A program made the translations under genes and the position numbers. A stretch of DNA of 64,000 bases from Paralithodes platypus (lineage: Eukaryota; Arthropoda; Malacostraca; Decapoda; Lithodidae): assembly GCA_032716605.1 (NCBI GenBank), contig CM064480.1:25534129-25598128 (forward strand), in the 5' to 3' direction. The notes under the pieces were generated by a model that was not told where the DNA came from, did no database searches, and worked only from the letters and a program-made list of their open reading frames with translations. Below, piece by piece: positions 42,068-53,644 of the stretch; within the stretch, counting starts at the first letter, position 1; every line of letters starts with the position of its first letter.

Positions 42068-42489
42068 CGTACAAAAGTTATAGTAACCTTAGTGCCCCCC
42101 CCGATTTGTAAGAACCAGGTGATAGGTCCTCAGTGGGTGTTTTCACGTGATGAGTTATTTGGACTGTCCTATCAATGACTATGTTAACGCACCATACCTA
42201 CCGTCAACTCGGGTAGTACATTATTGGGATTGCGGGAAATGTTCGAGGCAATTACAAACATGTGGAGTTAAGTGGCAGGGGGAGAGGCGAAGTTGGTGAG
42301 CATTATAGCTATCGAAGCCTGTGACGGCGGGTCCCTTACGTTCGGGGGAATTGCCGTCCTGGGATATTTTAATCTTTATCCACAAATTGTTTTTCTGTTC
42401 CATGTCCTTCCACATGTTTATTACAAACTCTTGTTAACAACGATCCGTCTAGTATACAAAACACATTATTTTAACCGTTCGTGTCATTA
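42068..42489. other. non-coding DNA
   Basis: No supported feature. Confidence 0.4.
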
Positions 42490-43380
42490 GGTGAGCCTGT
42501 GATGTTTCCCTTATGTAGCAGCTCTGAGGAGTTACAGAGTGTCGAGGAAACAAAGATTGTGACATCTATCAGTGTCGTCTCTTATTTGTGTAAATGATGT
42601 AGGTATTTGATTAGGTAAAAGCTGGGGCAGGGTCACCAATGCATGTCATGTACATCAGTATGTAACAATCATGGTCCCAGTTACAGAGTGTTGAGGAACA
42701 GAAGACGGTGACATCCAGCGATTTCTTCGCTTTATTGTGTTAATGGTGTAGGTATTTGATTAGGGGAGAACCATGTCAACCCACAATGGCATGTACGTAG
42801 TTATGTAACAATCGGGTCCCACAGTACTCAGATTACTAAGGTTGTGATACTCAAAACGTTTTTGATGTAGCCTATTGATTAAGTGTGTATTAAATGATGT
42901 AACCACAATGCCCCACACATATTAATATTACGAAGGCTATAATACCTTCCATGTGGATGTGGAATTGTGATATGTTTTTAATTATGTAAGCACCAGGTCA
43001 TCCACACTGCGTTGATGCAGGTTTGTACTTAGGTATTGGTAATGCCCCGACAATGTTCAGATTAAGAAGGGTGGGATACGTGACAATATTGTTGGTTATC
43101 GTGGTATGTAATTGATTGTGCAAAGACCATGTCTGGGGATCCTCGTCGAATGACGAGAAGCCTGTCATAGCCATCGACTATGCTCAATTGTTTCTTTATA
43201 TTATAATTGTGTATGCATGTAGCCCCCTATGCCCCTTTTATTTCGTTATAGTATAAGTGTGTAGGTATGTAGTTTAGGCAAGCTAAATGTCGCCACAATG
43301 TTCAGATCAAGGAGGGTGGAATACATGACAATATTTTTTGTGTTATCATGTATGTATTTGATTGTGAAAACAGCTGAGTA
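42490..43380. repeat. degenerate tandem repeat, ~147-bp unit
   Basis: Units carrying 'cagagtgt(c/t)gaggaa.a..ga..gtgacatc' and 'gatgtaggtatttgatta' recur from 42530 and 42680, and in weaker form to about 43370 ('atgttcagat.aagg.gggatac'). Divergence is high toward the right. Confidence 0.6.
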
Positions 43381-44728
43381 CAACCATCTCCGAGAGATGA
43401 GTGGTAACCATAGAAACAAGATGTATAAACCTTTTTGAACCCACCTGTACCTCCTCCAATTAAAAGCACCAACCCACAGTCTGTCCTTCCCGACTGGAAG
43501 GCGACTCGTCACCTCTTATACCTGCTACCAAAAATAGAAGAAATGAAGGCCGTGTTCTAAACCCCCCTCAGGTTATCTGTCACTGAGTGACCCAGGTAGC
43601 CGCGGCCGAGGTCCCATGATAGTATGACGAACAAACGTAAAAACATCACCTACCAGCCCATCATACACCACTACTAACAATAGAAATGGATTCCCTAAGG
43701 TTCAAAAGCCCCACTTGCGAAACAAATACGAAAGAAACTTTCCTAGTAAACACTCCTACCTTCACAGTTCCCACCATGCAGGTGTGCCCGTGCGAGGCTA
43801 ACGCCAGGTAGGGCTGCCTGACAACCCGGGAAACATTCACCCCTTCCCACCCCTAACCTCTGCACTAAAGGAAGCCTCCCTCACTGAATACTACCTAACC
43901 CATCACGAACGGAAATGGTAAATACTGATACTAATCCAGCTAAGAAACAAGGAAATCCATAAGTTCCTGTGTCCCCTGGAATCAAACCTTTCGAGATGCA
44001 ATATAATTCGGTATACTCCAGGTGGAAGGCAACGTCAGGTCCGGGAAAACCCCCCCTCCCCCTGTCGACCCAAAATAGCGACACGCCCCGCCCCCTTGAC
44101 CTCGAAAGCGGCCCAGTGAGGAAACTCTTGCCAAGCAACCAGCCCATAACGTGCACATATTTGTTAGATGTTTAAGTTACCCATACCATATAATCCAGGA
44201 TACGCAGAATAAGAAATTAATTACTCAGACAACAAGTCTTAAGTCACCACAGTACACAGCTGCCTCAAAAGTAAAGTAAACCGCTTTCAAAGTTCAGACA
44301 ACACCCCAGCCCTGACCTTCTCCACACCTCAGAAAAGCTTGCCAGCTTGAAGTCCTGCTATATCCACCAATAAAGTAATGTTAAGACTACTATTAACCAT
44401 TACCCAATCAAGTAAACAATCCAATAGAGCATCATGTGTAGAGATAAACCTTACGTCTCCCATTCCTAAACCCCCCTTACAATATAAACAAACCATCATT
44501 CAGACTCAGCAATACTGAGTAGGCCTCCGCTCCCCCCCTTCTACCCCCTCACTGACAAGGTTATATAAACTCTAGGAGGAGAGAGTTCAGGCTCGTAGAA
44601 ATATCGCTTCTGTACGATCGGCACCCCGCTCTGATGGAAGACTATTTTATACCCAAACTCAAGACTAGTTATTGATGAAACGGCACCCCGAAGTTGGTAT
44701 ACTCTCTGTGATATATATTGTTACGGCC
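43381..44728. other. non-coding DNA, possible old LTR-like promoter
   Basis: Repeated C-rich phrases resemble 1-400. A TATATAAACTC motif at about 44562 is followed by purine-rich sequence and two 'cggcaccccg' phrases. No gene is seen, and the promoter reading is speculative. Confidence 0.3.
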
Positions 44729-45152
44729 CTACAGTGTTGAACCCAAGAGATTAAAATTCAAACACTGGCAACAACGTCATGCAATTACGATCAGAAGGCC
44801 ATAAGGGTTATTGTCATAAATAATGAAGAAGGATGATATCAAACACCACTAATTTTCGTATTAATTATATTACTATTAACTAGGGAAAAAGAACAGGTTG
44901 ATAAGCACAATAATTCAGTTAATCAATGCAAAGATCTCCGATATAAACGTCAGAAGAAAACACTTGAGTAGCAATGAATAATAGTTGACTAAGCACCGAA
45001 TGAAAGCTTCGAGTAAATGCACTCGTTACAAGGAATGAACACACAAAAAGAACATTTGAAGACAAATGGATAATCAACACTGTGTACACTGAAAGTAAAC
45101 TGAATCACAACTCATTTACAGACCGACCTACGATACCATATAACATCACCAC
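44729..45152. other. unassigned DNA starting TGTTACGG, host of the second Gypsy
   Basis: 'tgttacggccc' is a common start of Gypsy LTRs, but no partner LTR is found. The GGAGT duplication shows the sequence was once continuous with 58503 onward. Confidence 0.3.
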
Positions 45153-45157
45153 GGAGT
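45153..45157. other. target-site duplication GGAGT, left copy
   Basis: It is identical to 58498-58502 on the other side of the second Gypsy element. Confidence 0.85.
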
Positions 45158-45325
45158 TGTTGATATGGGTATATATATCGGGTTCATAATGAGACACATT
45201 GGATATGAGTTCTACATGTATTGGGTGTGGCTGGTGTGGGAAGGTTTTAGGAAGCCCTGCATTGATATCGGCTCGCCTGTAGATTATATATTTAGCTAAC
45301 AATATTGTTTACCAATATTGTAACA
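45158..45325 (-). repeat. 3' LTR of Gypsy 2 (168 bp)
   Basis: It matches the split 5' LTR except for a 26-base segment present only in the 5' copy. It preserves the uninterrupted target 'gattatata|tttagctaac' (45282-45300) that was used by the miniature DIRS in the other LTR. Confidence 0.92.
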
Positions 45326-45342
45326 TCCTCTCTCTTTTGAGA
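45326..45342 (-). other. polypurine tract of Gypsy 2
   Basis: On the minus strand 'tcaaaagagagagga' ends directly at the 3' LTR. Confidence 0.75.
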
Positions 45343-45422
45343 TGATAGCTACCAGTGAAATTGGTATTAGAAGAATAATGATATTTTGTAGTCTCCTAGG
45401 ATTATTAAGTAATATTATTCTA

Positions 45423-46671
45423 TTATGGCACATGACCTCGATTTCGTCTTATCTCTCCATTTTCTGTCTCCACTTCATACGATCGCTTGTCTAATCTCCT
45501 GGTTACAACTCCTCGTTCCCACTTCTTCTTGCATAGTGATGTTGGCTTGATTCGCACCACGTCGCCTTCAACCAATGGTTCCAAAACTCTCGATCCTTTG
45601 TCATAGTACTTCTTGCTTTTGAGATCTTTCAGCATCTTCTTCCGCTTTCACTCGCTCCAACATAATTCCTCTCGGCTCCAACAACTTGCTAGTAGTCGGC
45701 AGTAACGTCCTCGTACGTCGACCAAAGTTGAGTTGCGCTGGACTGTTTTCCAAATCTTGCATAGGCGTATTTCTGTAGTCTAGAATCTCCAAAAACGGAT
45801 CTTCTCCACTCTCGACAGCTTTCTTGATTAGTTTCTTCGCCGTCTTGACCGCTGATTCTGCTTTACCATTAGACTGGGGATGATGTGGGCTGCTCGTTCG
45901 ATGTTCAAAGTCGTACTTCTCCGCGAATTCTTGAAATGCTTCACTGCTGAACTGCGGACCATTGTCACTAACTAGTACAATTGGCAGTCCATATCTTGCA
46001 AAGTGCGCCTTCAACTTCCTGATAACAGTGTTTGACTTGGTGCTTTCCAGGTAGTCAACTTCCCAGAAATTGCTGAAATAGTCCACTGTAACAAGATTGT
46101 GACTCTTGATTGTCATAAGGTCTACACCTACTTTCTCCCATGGTCGGTTGGTTTGCTCATGAGTCATCAGAGGTTCTTTTTGTTGAGCTGTGTTACAAAT
46201 TTCACACTCTGAAATTAATTGCTTCATCTCTGCATCATTCCTGGCCAAAACAAACATTCTCTTGCGCGTCGTAGACAACCTTCAACTCCCATATGTGACG
46301 AATGTATAGCGGACTTCATCTTCTGACGTAGACTGATAGGAATTACAACACGTTCTCCCTTGAAGATCAATCCATCTTGAAATGACAGTTCTGCTCGTAC
46401 ATTAAAGTATGGTTTCAGTATGGTCTCAATTTCACTCTTGTCTGCTGGCCATCCTTTGAGAATTACCTCCTTCAATATTTGCAATGCTTTACCTTCCTCA
46501 GTTGCTCGACGGATTTCTTGCAATCGTTCACTTCGGATGGGTACGTAGTCTGTCATGTTGATCTGTTCAAACACCTCTTCCTGCATATCTCTTGTGTTTT
46601 GCAGATAAGCTCTTGATAGAGTGTCGGCTAGATACATTTCTTTGCCCTTCTTGTGAACAATCTCGACATCA
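45423..46671 (-). pseudogene. Gypsy 2 RNase H end and integrase, broken
   Basis: From the DIRS junction at 46671 the frame gives the RNase H end ('GKEMYLADTLSRAYL') and the integrase zinc-binding domain ('HSSHMGVEGCLRRAR', later 'CEICN'). After a frameshift near 46250 the core has catalytic residues in 'VGVDLMTI', 'VSDNGPQF' and 'HPQSNGKAES'. A last frameshift near 45620 leads to the C-terminal domain ('EGDVVRIKP..KWERGVV') ending at 45423. All three catalytic acids are present, but the frames are broken. Confidence 0.9.
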
Positions 46672-47202
46672 TTATAGGTTTTACTCCTGTAAGGAGATAA
46701 AGAAAACCTAATATTTAGTAGTGGCCCCGTAATCATTGACGAACATGCCTATTACATAAGGCATCCTCTTCAAACACTAATCCGCCGTAGTTTGAATCTA
46801 CCACGCAGAGCATTTAAAATCTGAGGAGCCTCATCATGAGCGCACGCGACCTCACTCATGGCTTCAGTCATTATGAATTGGGTTCTCACTACGAAAAAAA
46901 AACTTCGTAAAAAATAAAAACAAAAAGAAATAAGAATAACTATCCAATAAGCTTTCCATCATATCGTGGATGTACTTGTGTGGATCTTTGACCAGACGCT
47001 GATTCAGGCGTCATTCTTCCTTCACTGACATATCAAGTAAACCAAAATCCTTAATACATCAACGAATGGGAAGGGGATGGTCGGGAGGGCCCCAGTCGTC
47101 AAAGAATACGGGGGCACTACTAAATAATAGGTTTTTTTTTTTTCCTTTCAGGAGTCAAACCTATAAATTATTAGTGGCCCCTCCATCATTGACGAACATG
47201 CC
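46672..47202 (-). repeat. right ITR and complementary region of DIRS copy D
   Basis: The right ITR is 46672-47021; the complementary region is 47096-47202. The latter has decayed in a T-rich run near 47140 but keeps both halves. The spacer 47022-47095 includes 'gaatgggaaggggatgg', shared with copies B and E. Confidence 0.85.
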
Positions 47203-47812
47203 TGATTTCTAAGACTGGAGGGGGACATTCGTAATCATATCATAACTCTAGAAAAGCAGATAATCAAACAACCACATAGTATTCTTACTTTTGTAAAAAA
47301 GAGATATTCGGGTGCATAAACTTTATACAGCCTAAATCTTCAAAAAGGGGTACAAGCAGGAGCGTGCTTCAAAGAAGCCTGCTTGAAAAAGGGTTAACTC
47401 TGAGACTCTGAGCACAGATCTGCTAGTTAGAAGGCAACCCACTTTAGTAAGTGGGGAAAACTAAAAACTTATAAGTTTACATGTGCACATATAAACCCCA
47501 TTAACTAGTGGATATATTCCTAAAAATATAACAAACATAAATGAATTCTTGTACATTCGTAGAAGTACTGAACTCGTGTACTTATGCAGAAGTAATTACT
47601 GCAAAAGTAAAAGTCGTAGTTGCCACTACCGAGATTTCTCAAAAATCTATTGCTTCACAGGCAAAGCTACTTACAACAAGAATTGTCGTAAATTGGCCTT
47701 TAGCACAATATCCTGCAATGAATACTACAGAGAAATTTTATAATACAATGCCTACAACCAGTATCACAGCTCGTATGTTCCGAACACATACTCCGGAGGG
47801 GTCTAGGGTGTC
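47203..47812 (-). other. 3' untranslated region of DIRS copy D
   Basis: It is collinear with 32042-32600 of copy B in part, and with 57300-57931 of copy E throughout. No ORF is seen. It contains the 'tgactgcaccctcc' stretch (47824-47837, at its edge) shared with the 5' leader. Confidence 0.7.
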
Positions 47813-49190
47813 CTATGTCACACTGACTGCACCCTCCCCCCCCTTTTTCTTGAAATTAAACAAAACGTGACTAAAAGGGCCACCTAGACCCTCTGCCGTA
47901 AAGCCATACAAGGACAAGGAAGGTTTGTCCAGAGCTACTGAAAGGTATCGAGGCAAAAACTCCTGATTAGAGGCCCACAACTGTGTGGACGTAATAACTT
48001 TCACCGAAAGATTATTAAGGAAACGTAAAGAGGCTGTCCCCTTGCGTAAATCGTGGGTCTTACCCACAACGCCGGGATGCTTCTCTTTAAAGTCCTCGAC
48101 CAAGAGAGAAGCCAGTGTACGCTCCATCAATCGTTCACCCGGACTTGCGACCCATAAAGCCCCCTGGTGATTTAGAGGTGCCACTCTTAAATATTTGGTT
48201 AGAGCTTGCATTGGGCAAAAAAGATGGTGCACCTTTCCCCTGTTTAACGCCGGCACCGTGAACTCTGAAAACACGTGTTCACTGTGATCAATCTCGGCTA
48301 TGAATCCGGGGGAAGGTGCAATGTGAATACACTCATGAAGCCTATCAAACCTGAGGCAATTAGGTGCGTTGCTCATCGCCGCCAGCTCAGATACTCTGTT
48401 CCCGGTAGCCAAAGCCATAAGGAATACTGCCCTTTTGTAAAATCTGCAGTCTTTGGTACATACGGGAACGAGAATAACAACGATGCTTTGTCCAGAGACC
48501 ATGTAGGCCTGAGCTGACGGGGAGGTGGGCGGAGTTTAAAACCTGCCCACATAAATCACTTTCAGATAAATGTTTCTGCACGAACAGATAAATTAAATAA
48601 TAAACAACCAACGCCACCGAGGGCACAGTTTGTTTTGTCCTAAGAATCCGAGACGTAAAAGCTTTCCAATGCGATTGAAACTGTCGCTTTGTAGACTGGG
48701 TATATTGATTCGTGAATATCTTGGTCACGTCGCTACCATAAGGTGCTAGCCACTTGGCCTCCTGAATGTCCAAAATGAACAAGTCTGCGAGGTTTCTAGG
48801 TTGCCAATTGTGTTCTAAGTGGAACAACCTGACCAGGAGGGACACTGGGTGCGGGCACCATGTGTTCAAATGCTGGTACCACACTGCGCCGGCCACAGGG
48901 GCGCGATTAGCGAGACTACGCCTCGCTAATCCTGTAGTTTGTTGACTACGTGGCACATTAGAGACGCGTCTGGCGGCGGAAAAGAGATAAATGGAACTCA
49001 ACCTGTTCTCGTCCGTCATCAGAGCGTCAGGTCCGCCCGCCGGCGTTATCGTCCGGCGGGTGAGGTACGACTGTGAGTATCGCCATACACCTTGGCTGTG
49101 GCTGTCCCTCGCTTGCGAGCTCGGTATACTCCCTGAACGGGAGCCCTCTTCCGAGTCCCGTAAAGGTTTATGATAATTAAAAGCTCCCAT
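47813..49190 (-). pseudogene. DIRS tyrosine recombinase, copy D, broken
   Basis: Two frames together cover the RNase H end and core-binding region (49190-48387, 'NQYTQSTKRQFQSHWKAF') and the catalytic domain (48502-47813) with Arg in 'ATGNRVSEL', His-x-x-Arg in 'HDLRKG' and Tyr in 'FLPRYLSV'. A deletion near 48560 removes the linker between the two domains. The sequence is closely similar to copy B. Confidence 0.87.
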
Positions 49191-49639
49191 AGCTCATTAA
49201 CACATTGAAAGCAGAGCTGGTGAGCAAAATCATAAAGTATACTAATTAATTTAATTTATATTTAATTGTATTAAAATAAATTACTATAAATAAACACAAT
49301 ATTATCATAATATAATCATAGAAAATATATATGTTTATTATGATTCAGCTACTAAATTATTTCATTAACAAATAAAAATAAGATAGGGCTACCTGAGCTT
49401 AACGGCGTTGAACATACAGCAATGAGAGGTTCAAGTGCCGACACGACAGAGACTGGGGGAAAACTACCCCGCCCCCGGGAACTACCTGGTCACCTGGTGC
49501 AACACCGGTAATCCGCCCTGGAAAGAGAATTTTCCGGGGATTAATGCTCATAGGGTTACACCCAAAAAACGCTACAAAATATGTGCCTCATAACCGCCGG
49601 TCAACGAACCGTAGCACTCCACCACTACTTTTCGTTGTC
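49191..49639 (-). other. AT-rich filler and leader-like sequence in copy D
   Basis: 49191-49400 is AT-rich with no match found in the window. 49425-49620 resembles the leader near the gag start (compare 51480-51640), so leader sequence is present twice in this copy. Confidence 0.5.
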
Positions 49640-49996
49640 CTTTAGTATCATATTAAAGATTTTAGCATATCTTTACCTGTCCATAAGATTTAAGCATATC
49701 TTCTGAATCCTCATAAAGATGAAGCATATCTTTATTAAAGATGAAGTCATTCAAGTATCCCTTTACACTTGAAACACTAGTAAGATTCGGGCATCTTTTT
49801 ATCCCATAAAAAGTCTAAGCCTATCTTAATCTCTAATCTGGCATCACCCAGAAGCCCTCATAGATCGCCGTCTTGAAGGCCGTGATACCCTAGTGTATCA
49901 ATCAATTGTTTGGCAAATTATCGCGAATTGCAAATCAGTTAATATAACCACCCAAAGGTACAACCGCCGGGTTTTATATGCAATGTCAAACCAAGC

Positions 49997-50237
49997 GGCT
50001 CGCTTGGTGTAGTGACTAGCGTCTCGGACTTCCACCCAGAAGGCCCGGGTTTGCGCCCACGCTCGGCGCATTAAAGATTTTTCACAAGCACTGAGTCGTT
50101 ACCATCCCTCATGAGCAAAGGTATGGGGTAGTAGTACAGGACCCCAATGGAAATACGCCTAATCGGCCTTATTGAGCTATCCTTAGCTAGCTTAGCATGC
50201 GCTAGCTTTAAGAACTATTATTATTATTATTATTACC
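49997..50237 (+). mobile_element. tRNA-derived SINE with (TTA)n tail
   Basis: The head has A-box 'tggtgtagtga' (50005) and B-box-like 'ggtttgcgccc' (50048). The 3' part from about 50139 (aggaccccaatggaaatacg) matches the LINE tail at 50643. It ends in a TTA repeat. Confidence 0.8.
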
Positions 50238-50640
50238 TGCCCCAGACCTCTTTGTAAAAAGGTCGCCGGGAGGGAAAGACTAAACAAACAAACGGCATTA
50301 TTTCAATGGCTTATTAAAGATTTCAGTATATCTTTTATCTGTCCAAAAGAATTAAGCATAACTTCTTAATCCTCATAAAGATGAAGCATATCTTTAGTAA
50401 AGGTGAAGTCTTTCAAGTAACCCTTTACACTTGAAACACTAGTAAGATTCAGGCATCTCTTATCCCATAAAAAGTCTAAGCCTATCTTAATCTCTAATCC
50501 GGCTTCTCCCAGAAGCCCTCATAGATCGCCGTCTTGAAGGCCGTGATACCCTATTGTATCAATCAATTGTTTGGCAAATTATCTCGAATCGCAAATCCGT
50601 TAATATAACCACCCGAAGGTACAACCTCCGGGTTTTATAT

Positions 50641-50772
50641 ACAAGGACCCCAATGGAAATACGCCTAACGGCCTTATTGGGCTATCCTTAGTTGGAATTA
50701 TGCAAGGCTGGTACATGTCATATTTATAACATACTATGTGGTACCAACTCTGTAAATTGCTAACTGAATAAA

Positions 50773-50806
<34 letters not shown>
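50641..50806 (+). mobile_element. LINE 3' tail with (ATT)n
   Basis: It starts 'aaggaccccaatggaaatac', shares about 55 bases with the SINE tail above, then diverges and ends in about ten ATT units. No tRNA head is present, so it is more likely the partner LINE's 3' end. Confidence 0.65.
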
Positions 50807-50811
<5 letters not shown>

Positions 50812-51082
50812 CAAACCAATTATACCTGCCCCAGACCTCTTTGTAAAAAGGTCGCCGGGAGGTAAAGACCAAACAAACAGACAGCATTGTTTCAACGGCT
50901 TTGAAAAGCAGAGAAAACCAAGGCCAACAGGTGTCAGCCTGATCACCTAGAAAACTGAGTGGAGCCCTCCTCGACGGGAATAACTCAGGAAGCCTGATCC
51001 CAGGCTCGACCATAGAAAACACAGTTTCTGATGAGCCCTCAAGCGACCAAACTCGTCGGGGTAACTTACCTATTTTAGCCAT

Positions 51083-51370
51083 CCTGACTAAAACTCGGTA
51101 AACAAAAACGGTGTTCTCGGAGCAACGAGAAAAACGCCGGAAAGGTAACCCACACTAAACTATACATTACAGGAGGGCGTAATGCATAAAGCAATGAATA
51201 ACACAGGAAGCCTGATCCCAGGCTCGACCACAGAAAACGCAGTTTCTTATGAGCCCTCAAGCGACCAAACTCGTCGGGGTAACTTACCTATTTTGAGCCA
51301 TCCTGACTAAAACTCGGTAAACAAAAACGGTGTTCTCGGAGCAACGAGAAAAAAACGCCGGAAAGGTAAC
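51083..51370 (-). repeat. ~223-bp tandem duplication after the gag start of copy D
   Basis: 'gccggaaaggtaac' recurs at 51134 and 51357. The same duplication exists in copy F (63569 and 63789). Confidence 0.75.
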
Positions 51371-51484
51371 CTACACCAAACGAGACATTTTAACACATTT
51401 CATACAAAGGGTGTGCGCAAAAATAGGGATACCTGAACAGGAGGGCGTAATGCATAAAGCAAAAACCGGGGCAAAGGTAGCCAT
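51371..51484 (-). pseudogene. DIRS gag N-terminus, copy D
   Basis: 37 codons from ATG 51484 match the first ~33 residues of the copy B gag (cysteines at 11, 16, 27, 30 conserved), then end at a stop. The reading frame 'MAKIGKLPRRVWSL' further on (51082) may be a displaced segment of the leader or gag. Confidence 0.7.
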
Positions 51485-52590
51485 GACAGAGACCGGTGGG
51501 ATAATTACTCCAGGTTCTGCATAGACCCGCCGGGACCCAGCTCTGGAAAAAAAGAAAATTTCCAGGAATTAATGCTCATAAGGTTAACCCAAACATGTTC
51601 GCACACAAATGTTAAATAACCCGCCGGGTAAAGAGACGTAATACTCAACGACGACAGCTCGCTACGCGGTGGGGTTTCCCAAGTAAAATATTTCAGAATA
51701 TCTTAATTTGTCCAAAAGATTTATGAATACCCTCTGACATAATATATAAAGACCAGCATGGCGTTTATAACTGATTAAGTCTTTCCGGTGGTGTTTGTTT
51801 CAAGATTCAATTTTGGAAAAAAATAAAAAATAAAAAAGACGCCGGCCCCCGAATTATCTCGTAGATCAAAAACTGGGAAGCCTGACAAATATACGAGATC
51901 TAACTTCTCCCGAATTATCTTTTTAGATCGCCGTATGTTGAAGGCGGCGATACAAAACGTATCCCTCAATTGTCTGGTTAACTACTGAATTGTAAATTCG
52001 TTATTCCCACCCTTCCAGGGAGCACCCGCCGGGTGTGAATATTAGTTTAAAAAACGTTAACCCCAATTGCGCCGTATGCTGAAGGCGGCGATACAAAACG
52101 TATCCCTCAATTGTCTGGTTAACTAACTGAATTGTAAATTCGTTATTCCCACCCTTCCAGGGAGCACCCGCCGGGTGTGAATATTAGTTTAAAAAACGTT
52201 AAACCCAATTGTGCCTTAAATTGCCGTATGTTGAAGGAGGCGATACACAATGCATCCCTCAATTGTCTGGTCAACTAAACTGAATTTTGTAAATTCGGTC
52301 ATCCCACCCTACCAGGTTGCACCCGCCGGGTGATTTAAAGTTTAAAAGTTAACCCCAATTGTTCCTAACCCCACATCTTTGTAAAAGATCACCGGGGAGG
52401 AAATACAACAACAGCATAGTTTTATATTGGCTTTGCAAAACCGAAAAAACTACAAACAACACGTGTCCGTATGAACACTGTTAGATGGGTACAGCCAACC
52501 CGCCGGGAATCAGAAGGAGCCTGAAACAGGCACCCCAGAGACGCAGTCCTGGGGAGCCACAGACACCCACTCGCCGGGGAAACAAGCCTG
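51485..52590 (-). promoter_or_regulatory. 5' leader of DIRS copy D with tandem palindromic repeats
   Basis: Three units of about 140-155 bases, each with the palindrome cacccgccgggtg (52023, 52165, 52320) and 'gccgtatg(c/t)tgaaggcggcgatac', lie here. Another CCGCCGGG lies near 51620. It is collinear with 62440-63450 of copy F. Confidence 0.75.
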
Positions 52591-53238
52591 GTTTTTTTTG
52601 ACACATTATGTTAGAAGCATTGCTAAGAATGCCTCTAAAAAACTGGGACTCCTGTACAGAGTTTGAGAATTCTTCACTGACGAGCAGTTGGCCGTGATAT
52701 ATAAAAGTCATGTGCGTTCTCAGATGGATTACTGTTCACCTCTGTGGGGTGGAAGTGGAGTGGTTGCATTGAGGTAGTTGGACAAAATTCAAAATAAAGC
52801 TATTAGATTAATCAATAACCCTGCAATCACACAGGACCTTCCTACAATATCCATACGAAGAAACGTTGCATCCCTTGCATTATTCTACAGATATTTTCAC
52901 AGCAATTGTTCCGAGGAACTTGCTTCAATTGTGCCGCCTCTCCACATCTTTCCCCGTAGAACTAGGGCAGCTGAGAGCGCCCATGAATTTACACTTTCTC
53001 CTCCACAATGCAGAACTTCTGCTTATCAGAATTCATTTATCCCCAGAGCTACTACTCTTTGGAATTCACTTCCCTCGAATTGCTTTCCACAAACTTACAA
53101 TCTACAAATGTTTAAATCCAGTTGTTACAAACATTTTATGAATGGAGGATGCCTTTAGGCACATGGACCTTTTTGTTTTATCTGTGTTTTTCCTTCCTCC
53201 ATTCATTGTCTCTTAAAAAAACAAAAAACAAACAAACA
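52591..53238 (+). mobile_element. Jockey/I-like LINE 3' fragment nested in DIRS copy D
   Basis: The frame reads 'LAVIYKSHVRSQMDYCSPLW' and 'LDKIQNKAIRLINNP', then the C-terminus identical in kind to 28482-28775, ending TAG 53158. Stops near 52669 and 52775 break it. The tail is an A-rich 'aaaaaaacaaaaaacaaac'. Confidence 0.87.
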
Positions 53239-53334
53239 CGCGTGGCCAAAACTTGGTAACCAGCTGGGTTTTTTCATGGTGACTGCACCCTCCCCGGAGA
53301 GACACGTCCGGGCCGGCTGACCGCAGAGCAGAGA

Positions 53335-53644
53335 AGGAAGAATGACGCCTGAATCAGCGTCTGGTCAAAGATCCACACAAGTACATCCACGATATGATGG
53401 AAAGCTTATTGGATAGTTATTCTTATTTTCTTTTTGTTTTTTATTTTTTACAAAGTTTTTTTTCGTAGTGAGAACCCAATTCATAATGACTGAAGCCATG
53501 AGTGAGGTCGCGTGCGCTCATGATGAAGGCTCCTCAGATTTTAAATGCTCTGCGGGGTAGATTCAAACTACGGCGGATTAGTGTTTGAAGAGGATGCCTT
53601 ATGTAATAGGCATGTTCGTCAATGATGGAGGGGCCACTAATAAA
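53335..53644 (-). repeat. left ITR of DIRS copy D
   Basis: The left-type terminus (ccctccatc on the minus strand) ends at 53644, directly beside Gypsy 2 pol sequence. Confidence 0.9.

Larger units (their letters stand above)
49640..50900 (-). repeat. ~590-bp tandem duplication in DIRS copy D leader
   Basis: 49640-49995 plus 50235-50300 matches 50310-50645 plus 50805-50900 ('agccctcatagatcgccgtc', 'acctgccccagacctctttg'). Each unit carries a different retroposon insertion at a nearby position. Confidence 0.82.
46672..53644 (-). mobile_element. DIRS element copy D, both ends present, internally deleted
   Basis: It lies inside the Gypsy 2 pol between codons that would otherwise be adjacent (flanks gacatca and tactgtag). 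The right end (46672) and left end (53644) are both complete, and no target duplication is seen. It retains right ITR, complementary region, recombinase region, gag start, leader and left ITR. RT/RNase H and most of gag are lost. Nested in it are a SINE (49997), a LINE tail (50641) and a Jockey-like LINE (52591). Confidence 0.9.
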
